This document shows positions 1 to 5,037 of a DNA stretch of 5,037 bases, piece by piece. A program made the translations under genes and the position numbers. The notes beneath the pieces were generated by a model that saw nothing but the letters and a program-made list of their open reading frames with translations, had not been told where the DNA came from and did not search any database. The first letter of the stretch is position 1; every line of letters begins with the position of its first letter. Origin of the DNA: Candidatus Altarchaeales archaeon (lineage in GTDB: Archaea > Altiarchaeota > Altiarchaeia > IMC4 > QMZM01); NCBI GenBank assembly GCA_003663115.1, contig QMZJ01000096.1:1-5037 (forward strand), written 5' to 3'.

Positions 1-76
1 CTTTGATTTTTGTTATAACCCCGCTATTCTCTATTGCCCTAGCAAGTGTTACTGCATCAACACCACCTATGCTAAT
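1..76 (-). other. Start of the next region, cut by the window edge (res 1654-1678)
   Basis: After the fourth winged-helix unit the chain continues in frame as ISIGGVDAVTLARAIENSGV and a few more residues, without a stop. It does not match the repeat spacer, so a different domain or a C-terminal tail begins here. Twenty-five residues are too few to assign. Confidence 0.5.
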
Positions 77-3000
77 CTTTCTTAATTCCGATCTGAATTC
101 ATCACTCAGGGAATAAACCCCATGACGAGGTCTTTTAAGAATATTCCCTTTTATAAAGTTGCGTAATGCATCATTAACAGTTCCTTTAAGAATTCCAGAT
201 AATTCTATGATCTCCTTAGGGGTGAAGGTTACTACCTCCTTACTATGCACCAGAATGATATCCAGTATCTCCCTAAACCTTGCATCTAACCTTATATGTT
301 TCTCCCTCTTAAGTCTGTCATAGAGATTTTCTATTCTCTGATCCAGAATTAGTTTGTTCCTTTCGGAATCATCTATGATTCCAGATTCATGTAACCTGTT
401 AATAAATCTCTCACTTAGAAGATAACGATCCCTCACCGGCTTGATTAATACCTTTGCATCTACAAAATCGTGTAATGCATGATAAATACTTGTAGTTGGA
501 AATCCAGATACCTCTGCAATCTTTTTAATACCGAAACGGTTTAACCCTTTATCCAGAATTAAATTCAGGATCTCTCTGAACGTCGGCTCTAATTTTGACC
601 CATCACTCTTCCTAAATTCATCATAGACATGCTCCCTCTTCAAATCCAGAATCAGTCTATCCCTTGTGGAATCATCTACAATTTCAGACTCATGTAATTG
701 CTTAATAAATTTTTCGCTCAATAGATAGCGATTATTAACAACCCTTGTCAATATCCCCATATTTACAGACTTACGAAATGCTTGCCTGATAGTCTCCATA
801 GGAATTCCAGATAATTTCGCTATCCTCTCTACTCCAAAGCAATTCAATCTATTGTCTATGATGAAACTCAGAACATTCCTGTATGATGCTTCCAATCTTA
901 CTCCAGTATTTCTCTCAAATTCATCGTAGATGGATTCTATTTTCAGATCAGTGATAAGTTTCTTTCTCTTCTCCTCATTGATAATCTCAGATTTATATAA
1001 TCTATCAATAAATTCCACACTCAGAAGATAATGGCCCTTTAAAAATCTTCCAGGTCTAACTAATACCCTCTTTTCCACTAACCTAAATAGTGCATTCCTA
1101 ACGGTCCTTCCAGAAATCTCAGTAAGCTCTTCGATATCACCCGGACTGAAACGATTCAATCCAAATATCACAATAGTTCTTAGAATCTCTCTCTGAATGG
1201 ATGAGGTTGTATAGGCATTAATGAATTCATCCAGTTTCTTGATTTGACCCCATAGCTCCATGAGTTCCTTCCGATGCTCTTTTATCCTTGAGATAGCATC
1301 CTTGACTCTCTTCTCACATTCCTTCTGGAATTCTCTGTAATATTTCATTAATACCTCGATCATCCACCTTTTCCATTCCGTCTTTACCTCCCGACTTCTT
1401 TCCTCTACAAGATTTGGGAATACCCATCTCCAGAGAAATTCGGGGGTGATTTCCTTTCTCAATTCTTCTACTGATAATTCCCTTTGTCTTTCTCTCAGGT
1501 TTCTTATCTGTTCTGGAGTTTGTATTGGAATCCCCCCGGGTTGTGGTCCTCCAAATCGTTGTGATTCTCTCAGTCTCATTGCCTTTTCGTCACACTCTCT
1601 GGCTTCTTGGAATTCTAATAGAATTTCATAACACTTAGCCATACGTTCATAAGTCTCAGATGCCGAATCTATATCTCCCAATTCCTCATACAGAGAAGCA
1701 GCCTTCTTATAGAATTCTATCGCTTTTCTTGGTTGCTCTGTCTTTTCATAACAATAAGCTGTTAGGGCATAGCTCTCCGCAGCATTTTCCTTCTTACCTA
1801 ATTCTTCATATATTCTACCCGAAATTTCACCATATTCTGCAGATTTCTCAAACTCTCTCAATTCTCTGTAAATACTTCCCGATAGATGATAATTCCTGGC
1901 TTCATTCTCCTTATCCCCGAGTTCGCCAAAGATTCTTGCCAAGATTTCTGCACATTTTGCAGCTTCTCTGTCATCTCTCTGCTCAGATAATATTTTACCA
2001 CGTTCCTTAAGTCTCTGAGTCATCCTCACAAGCCATTGGTCTATCTCCTCCCCGAATCTCTCTCTGACCTCTCTTCTCGTAGAGAAAATTATCTCAAATG
2101 CACCTAAGTTCTTTATTGGATCCTCCTCAATGGTTCTGGCCAATCTTCTGAACTGCTCCCTTGTCAGGACAAAGCCCTCTGGTTTTTCCTCACTCCTTTC
2201 TATCTCCTCTAACCCGGCCTTGATCACATCCTCTAATGTGTCATTATTGAATAATATCTCAGTAATCTTCGATTCCGGAACCCTTTTCTGTAATTCTGCA
2301 ACGATGTCTATTGCCTTTTTACTCAGTTCCAACAATTTTTCTGTCTCTATACCTGAGAGGTTGTATTTTCTAGAAACCTCGGGTACATAGTGGTTCTCAA
2401 ACCCATCCTTTATCTTTTCCCAAGTTACTCTACGAGTGTTCACATCATCTCTGTATGCATTTATCTCATCAATTAGGTACTGGTCTAGCGATAAGAGTCT
2501 CTTTCGTGGGCGCCATTTCCCCGTCAAATATTTATGCATAAGATACGCGCCATGTAGATCCTCATGAAGGATGATCCTTCTGCCAGGAAGTTCTGCCAAT
2601 AAGCGTAGAGAAACCTTATCAAACGGATGCTTGAATTTTGTCGGATGAAAATTGATTCCGTAGAAAGAGGGGGGCTTTCCAAGTCTTGTAACGAGTCCCG
2701 CTCCCTTCACAACCCGGCATTTCTTTCTATTTATCCGTATCATTCTCCCTCGTTTGATTCCCTCTTCCAGAGAACATTTCCACATCTCCCTGAATTTCTC
2801 CTCTAATTCCTCCTTGGTCATCCCTATATAAACCTTTTCCCCATCCTTAGTTACACCGTAATACTCGCTCCATTTATCAAGGGGTATTAAAACAGTTCCA
2901 ATCAATACGTCTGCCCCATACTTTTCCTTTACCTTTCTTTTCTGCTCTTTTAGATACCTTGCACCCTCTAGCATTTCTTGAGTAATCTCTGAAGTACCTA

Positions 3001-5037
3001 TCTTTCTCGTTAACTCATTTAAAATCTCCACCAGCTTTTCTCTGTTTTCTGCCTTATCTAATCCAGAAAGAATTTCCTCTGCCTCATCCCTTGCTTTTAT
3101 TATTTCTGGCCCTATCTTCGGGAGTTCTGCTTTTTCTGATGGTTTTTGTATCACTATACCCGTAAATATCTTCTCGGGTGGTTGTTCAATTCCATTCCTT
3201 ATTCTTGAAATCTCAATCTCCTTCTTCTGTAATACCCTGAATCCAATCTTCTCGAGCATAGAGATCCATTTTTCAGGTGGAGAAACATTTTTCAGACAGG
3301 TTCCCCATACGAATAAGGTATCCAATACCTTTTGTTTTTCTTCTTCGCTGGGTGGATGCCTCTCCAACATCTCTCTTATTATGCGTATTCTCTCGGTCAT
3401 ACGTTTCATTACATAGTTTTCGGGATGATGGAATCTTAGAACGGCAATTCCACCCTCACGCAGGGTTTCATATATCTCCTTAAAGGCCTTTTCCGGATTC
3501 TCTAAATACTCGAATACAAATGCAGATACTATTACGCTTACCTCTCCTGGCTTAATTCCTCTGGGCAGGTATTTCCTCAATTCTTGTATATCCCCCACAA
3601 CAGAATCGATACCTTTTCTATTTGCTTCCTCGACCGCGATCTTTGATATGTCGATATTCCACGCACGTCCTTTATGAATTTTCTGTTTCAGTCTCCAGAA
3701 GGGAACGGAAAAACTTCCCCCGATATTTAACCAGACATCCTCTTCTGAAGCATATTGCTTAAGAAATTCCACCCCAAAATCTCTTATTTCTGGATAGTCC
3801 CTTCCGAATTCTTCCTCCTGTCTTTCTTTACTATATGGGAAGAAACTAATCGTCTCTCCTCTTTTTATAGCAATTTTATGAACGTCATCCCAGTGTCTGA
3901 CAAAGGGCATAGTGCCTAACTTAATCTCCGGGAGTCTTGCCCTCTCCTCAGATAGTGTCCTCTGAACCTTAGACAATTCCTCTTCATAGAATTCCCTATT
4001 TATCTCACCTCTTAAGAAATGATCCCAGATTTCATCCCTAATGTCACTCTCCAAGATCCATGCTGCTCTCGCTAACAGCTTACAGGCTTTCATGTAATCT
4101 GGGGGTCTCCTCTCAGCCCATTTCTTAGCATCCTCAATTATGGCCTTAGCCGACTTTTTTCTTATCTCCCTTTCCTCCGGAAGCCCTCTGAGTCTTTCCT
4201 CTACCTTTTCAATCCCTTTCTTACCCCCAAGATATGTATCGCCGTGAGGATAAAGTTCTAATTTTTCGGGACTGAGATATTCATCTATGGTCCAGACAAT
4301 GGGTTCAACGCTCATTTCTCTTTCGCCCTCCTCCACCACAAGGTTCTTTATCACCAACCAATCTTTTCCAAGACTTATTCTCAGCCCAATATCTCGTAGA
4401 GAGTCTCCAAGCCCCTTCAAAAATTTCCTCATTAATCTCTCTCTCCCCTCATCATCAATTGCTTTCAGGCTAATGAGCTGTAGATCAAGGTCGTCTATGA
4501 ATTTTGAGCTGAAGTTTATCTTTCCTGAACTTTGATAGAAGTAGGTGGGGCTTCCGGCTATTGCCAAAACCATCTCATATTTGTCTTCCAACTTCTTGAC
4601 GACATCATAGAGAACATCCAATAGATTAAATTTCCCTTCTGGTGTTTCAATTTCCCATGCCCCTTTGCTGAGATTCTTTGGTAGTATGTATTTTATTTCC
4701 TCAATCTCCGGAAGCCCCGCCATTTCCTCTGCTGTTTCTTCGAGATGAATTTTCCTGAGGTTAGCCTTAATCTTGCTCTTATCCTCCGCCGTGAGGGTTT
4801 TACTCTCATCCACATAGGCGGAAAGTCCGCGAGTATTCAGAGATTCAAGTAAATCTTCTGGTGATATATAGTCATAATGATCAATTAAACCCCTTCTCTG
4901 GTCTTCAACTGGCTTACTCAGTAATTCGACCTTATAATCCTCTATTCCCCTTCCTTTTAATCCATCTATTGCCCTCTTAAGACCCTCATCATCTAGGTTT
5001 TTAATGATTAACTCCGCCTCTGTTTTATATTCCTCTA
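1..5037 (-). CDS. Giant multidomain protein, internal fragment open at both ends
   Basis: One minus-strand frame (first full codon 5035..5033, last 4..2) is open for 1,678 codons without a stop, so start and stop both lie outside the window. Protein order is: unassigned helical region, candidate nucleotidyltransferase fold, methyltransferase-like Rossmann domain, HExxH metallopeptidase-like domain, 20-residue-period TPR/SNAP-like solenoid, Gly/Pro linker, charged helical region, and four winged-helix repeats. Codon character is uniform throughout: purine-rich, Arg mostly AGA/AGG, Ile often ATA. This argues for one gene rather than a misassembled join. The composition is rich in Glu, Lys and Arg, with no signal peptide or transmembrane segment visible, so this part is probably cytoplasmic. 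The first in-frame Met is residue 105 (4721..4723), but the frame is open and similar in character upstream, so I do not take it as the start. The overall function is not recognised. It could be a giant-gene product of the kind reported in Omnitrophota, or an archaeal protein. Confidence 0.93.
77..292 (-). repeat. Winged-helix repeat 4, without the full spacer (res 1582-1653)
   Basis: This fourth copy begins RLDARFREIL and has two extra residues in the helix 1-helix 2 loop (VHSKEVVTFTP). Helix 2 is KEIIELSG (res 1607-1614), the recognition-helix position is LKGTVNDALRNFIKGNIL (res 1616-1632), and the wing ends in VYSLS (res 1640-1644). Similarity to the other copies fades after DEFRSEL (about res 1651). 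The LHES/DDS spacer is absent, so this looks like the terminal unit of the array. Confidence 0.75.
293..595 (-). repeat. Winged-helix repeat 3 (res 1481-1581)
   Basis: This third copy is also exactly 101 residues. Helix 1 is FREILNLILDKGL, helix 2 is GIKKIAEVSG (res 1502-1511), the recognition-helix position is PTTSIYHALHDFVDAKVL (res 1513-1530), and the wing ends in RYLLS (res 1537-1541). The spacer has LHESGIIDDS (res 1548-1557) and LILD. The repeat joins directly to repeat 4 through RLDARFREIL, which matches its own first residues KLEPTFREIL and fixes the unit boundary. Confidence 0.8.
596..898 (-). repeat. Winged-helix repeat 2 (res 1380-1480)
   Basis: This second copy is 101 residues long. 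Helix 1 is YRNVLSFIIDN, helix 2 is GVERIAKLSG (res 1401-1410), the recognition-helix position is PMETIRQAFRKSVNMGIL (res 1412-1429), and the wing ends in RYLLS (res 1436-1440). The spacer carries LHESEIVDDS (res 1447-1456) and LILD. By hand count it matches repeat 3 at about 44 of 101 residues, the closest pair in the array. This suggests a tandem duplication inside the gene. Confidence 0.8.
899..1210 (-). repeat. Winged-helix repeat 1 (res 1276-1379)
   Basis: This is the first of four tandem copies of a winged helix-turn-helix unit plus a helical spacer. Helix 1 is QREILRTIVIFGL, helix 2 lies around DIEELTEISG (res 1300-1309), and the recognition-helix position is TVRNALFRLVEKRVLV (res 1311-1326). 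The wing ends in HYLLS (res 1335-1339). The spacer FIDRLYKSEIINEEKRKKLI (res 1342-1361) leads to IYDEF. It carries three extra residues before the ISG turn and a longer wing than repeats 2 and 3, and is more diverged from them. Confidence 0.78.
1211..1489 (-). other. Charged, Trp-containing helical region, possible coiled coil (res 1183-1275)
   Basis: Long helices rich in Glu, Lys and Arg occupy this stretch, with tryptophans at res 1202, 1204, 1221, 1224 and 1262. The segment from about res 1230 to 1270 has spaced hydrophobics suggestive of a coiled coil or helical stalk leading into the winged-helix array. No enzymatic motif is visible. It might mediate oligomerisation, which is common for proteins that present winged-helix domains, but this is inference. 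Confidence 0.45.
1490..1567 (-). other. Gly/Pro-rich flexible linker (res 1157-1182)
   Basis: The run FGGPQPGGIPIQTP (res 1161-1174) is the only clearly flexible, Gly/Pro-rich stretch in a chain that is otherwise helical and highly charged. It directly follows the solenoid and marks a domain boundary, probably separating the enzyme/scaffold half from the C-terminal winged-helix half. Confidence 0.65.
1568..1987 (-). repeat. TPR/SNAP-like solenoid, seven 20-residue units (res 1017-1156)
   Basis: Seven consecutive 20-residue (60-base) units end in an aromatic at an exact spacing: Phe1036, Tyr1056, Tyr1076, Tyr1096, Tyr1116 and Tyr1136. The pattern is roughly xELGDxExAAxxYxxxAxxY, for example EELGKKENAAESYALTAYCY (res 1077-1096). 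Leu-Gly at the turn, Ala on the packing face and Tyr at the helix end are typical of TPR and of SNAP-type 40-residue helical hairpins, where each 20-residue unit is one helix plus turn. Such solenoids bind other proteins or peptides. Here it separates the enzyme-like half from the winged-helix half, so a docking or scaffold role is likely. The seventh unit (res 1137-1156) is less regular and ends the array. Confidence 0.82.
1988..2290 (-). other. Unassigned helical region (res 916-1016)
   Basis: This region lies between the peptidase-like domain and the repeat solenoid. It contains several predicted amphipathic helices (res 920-948, 958-971 and 984-1016) with many Glu and Arg residues. The segment around res 973-988 is more hydrophobic and may form a short strand or buried helix. 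I see no known motif. The last helix (WLVRMTQRLKERGKIL, res 1001-1016) probably caps the solenoid that follows. Confidence 0.4.
2291..2938 (-). other. Zinc-metallopeptidase-like domain with HExxH motif (res 700-915)
   Basis: The segment RIILHEDLHGAYLMH (res 820-834) holds a full HExxH signature: His824 and His828 as zinc ligands and Glu825 as the catalytic base. It sits on a probable helix after the hydrophobic run RRIILH. Two candidate third ligands exist. Glu857 in LIDEINAYRDDV (res 854-865) fits a gluzincin-type glutamate helix. His834 lies at the metzincin position (HExxHxxxxxH), but Tyr831 replaces the usual glycine. The upstream part has strands (res 709-718, 773-784) and a Phe/Pro/His-rich patch (res 788-805). 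If active, it would hydrolyse peptide bonds. No signal or membrane segment precedes it, so the target is probably intracellular, possibly a partner or this chain itself. I cannot assign a MEROPS family. It could also be a non-proteolytic HExxH protein. Confidence 0.68.
2939..3139 (-). other. Helical linker (res 633-699)
   Basis: This charged stretch joins the methyltransferase-like and metallopeptidase-like domains. It opens with a Leu-Pro-Lys-Ile turn (res 638-641), similar to the LPE turns earlier in the chain, then continues as probable helices rich in Glu, Lys and Leu (res 643-658, 662-678 and 684-706). No catalytic motif is visible. It could be a short helical bundle or the N-terminal helices of the following peptidase domain. 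Confidence 0.4.
3140..3916 (-). other. Class I SAM-methyltransferase-like domain, degenerate motif I (res 374-632)
   Basis: The order of elements matches a class I Rossmann methyltransferase. The motif I strand and loop are VWLNIGGSFSVPF (res 434-446). The motif II acidic end is WNIDIS with Asp462. SVVGDIQEL (res 478-486) carries Asp482 at the adenine-contact position. The motif IV strand VSVIVSAFVFEYL (res 499-511) is followed by a helix. The post-motif strand is LREGGIAVLRFHHP (res 525-538), and WISMLEKIGFRVLQ (res 590-603) looks like the final beta hairpin of Methyltransf_11/25-type proteins. Length fits the family. Odd points: the first loop reads GGSFS instead of GxGxG, and Asn437 sits where Asp or Glu is usual. 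Cofactor binding may therefore be altered or lost. The substrate is unknown. The fold call is fairly firm and the activity call is weak. Confidence 0.82.
4001..4633 (-). other. Candidate nucleotidyltransferase-like domain (res 135-345)
   Basis: A hydrophobic strand at res 155-160 leads into Gly161-Ser162. It is followed by Asp182-Leu-Asp184 inside the segment DDLDLQLI (res 181-188). This resembles the hG[GS]...[DE]h[DE]h signature of the polymerase-beta-like nucleotidyltransferase fold, whose two acids bind metal. A later strand, MSVEPIVW (res 241-248), could supply the third carboxylate through Glu244. Helices at res 293-345, including PPDYMKACKLLARAAWIL (res 311-328), resemble the helical domain that often follows such cores. 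The spacing between GS and DLD (19 residues) is longer than the usual signature, so the assignment rests on the motif and its order only. If it is real, it would transfer a nucleotide to a protein, RNA or small molecule; the substrate cannot be told. Alternative: an unrelated alpha/beta domain. Confidence 0.45.
4634..5037 (-). other. Unassigned charged helical N-side region (res 1-134)
   Basis: This is the part of the giant protein before the first recognisable domain. It is rich in Glu, Lys, Asp and Leu and looks mostly helical, with short segments such as res 12-28 and res 81-106. It ends in a Leu-Pro-Glu-Ile turn at res 108-111, a linker-like motif that recurs later in the chain. I see no catalytic motif, metal ligands, signal peptide or membrane helix. 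It may be the C-terminal tail of a domain that starts outside the window, or a spacer. Confidence 0.4.

Noticed and set aside
77..1210. The roughly 300-base periodic DNA repeats as a CRISPR array or non-coding satellite
   Set aside because: The units are in one open frame, diverge at synonymous and non-synonymous sites, and encode conserved winged-helix positions, so they are coding repeats.
1446..2010. Two plus-strand ORFs (1446-1631, 1660-2010) opposite the Gly/Pro linker and solenoid
   Set aside because: They lie antisense to the continuous minus-strand frame, have low-complexity Ser/Leu/Phe/His-rich translations typical of antisense of Glu/Lys/Arg-rich coding DNA, and show no known motif.
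2130..2390. Plus-strand ORF of 86 codons
   Set aside because: It is antisense to the unassigned helical region and the end of the peptidase-like domain of the giant gene, with Ser/Leu/Asn-rich composition and no domain.
2260..3000. Cysteines at residues 754 and 773 as a zinc finger
   Set aside because: They form no CxxC pair or second ligand pair, so there is no support for a structural zinc site.
3277..3483. Plus-strand ORF of 68 codons
   Set aside because: It is the shadow of the methyltransferase-like coding region, with no family resemblance.
4287..4535. Plus-strand ORF of 82 codons, Ser/Arg/Phe-rich
   Set aside because: It is antisense to the candidate nucleotidyltransferase region, and its composition reflects the complement of the coding strand.
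4721..4723. In-frame ATG at residue 105 as the start of the gene
   Set aside because: The frame is open and has the same codon character for 104 codons upstream. The purine-rich bases just before the ATG are too close to be a convincing ribosome binding site and are ordinary Glu/Arg codons.

Overview
The window is the interior of one very large gene on the minus strand. Reading from base 5035 down to base 2 there are 1,678 codons in one frame with no stop, and the frame runs off both edges. Neither the start codon nor the stop codon is present. There are no intergenic gaps, RNA genes, promoters, terminators, CRISPR arrays or insertion sequences. The short plus-strand ORFs are shadows of this gene. 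Residue numbers below count from the first full codon at 5035..5033.

Layout in protein order (descending coordinates): an unassigned charged helical stretch (res 1-134); a candidate nucleotidyltransferase-like domain (res 135-345); a class I methyltransferase-fold domain with a degenerate SAM loop (res 374-632); a helical linker; a zinc-metallopeptidase-like domain with an HExxH motif (res 700-915); an unassigned helical stretch; a TPR/SNAP-like helical solenoid with an exact 20-residue period (res 1017-1156); a Gly/Pro linker; a Trp-rich charged helical region; and four tandem winged-helix repeats of about 101 residues (res 1276-1653). The chain then continues out of the window. No signal peptide or membrane segment is visible, so the visible part looks cytoplasmic.

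Organism: the coding strand is purine-rich, arginine is mostly AGA/AGG, ATA is common for isoleucine, and Glu, Lys and Arg are very abundant. This fits an archaeon or an uncultured bacterium with similar codon use. A giant chain of unrelated catalytic-looking and scaffold domains recalls the oversized genes reported in Omnitrophota, but nothing here proves the lineage.

Working model (inference): one polypeptide carries three enzyme-like modules, a protein-interaction solenoid and a possible DNA-binding array. The metallopeptidase could process the chain itself or a partner, and the methyltransferase-like module may have lost activity. I do not recognise the whole architecture as a named system.
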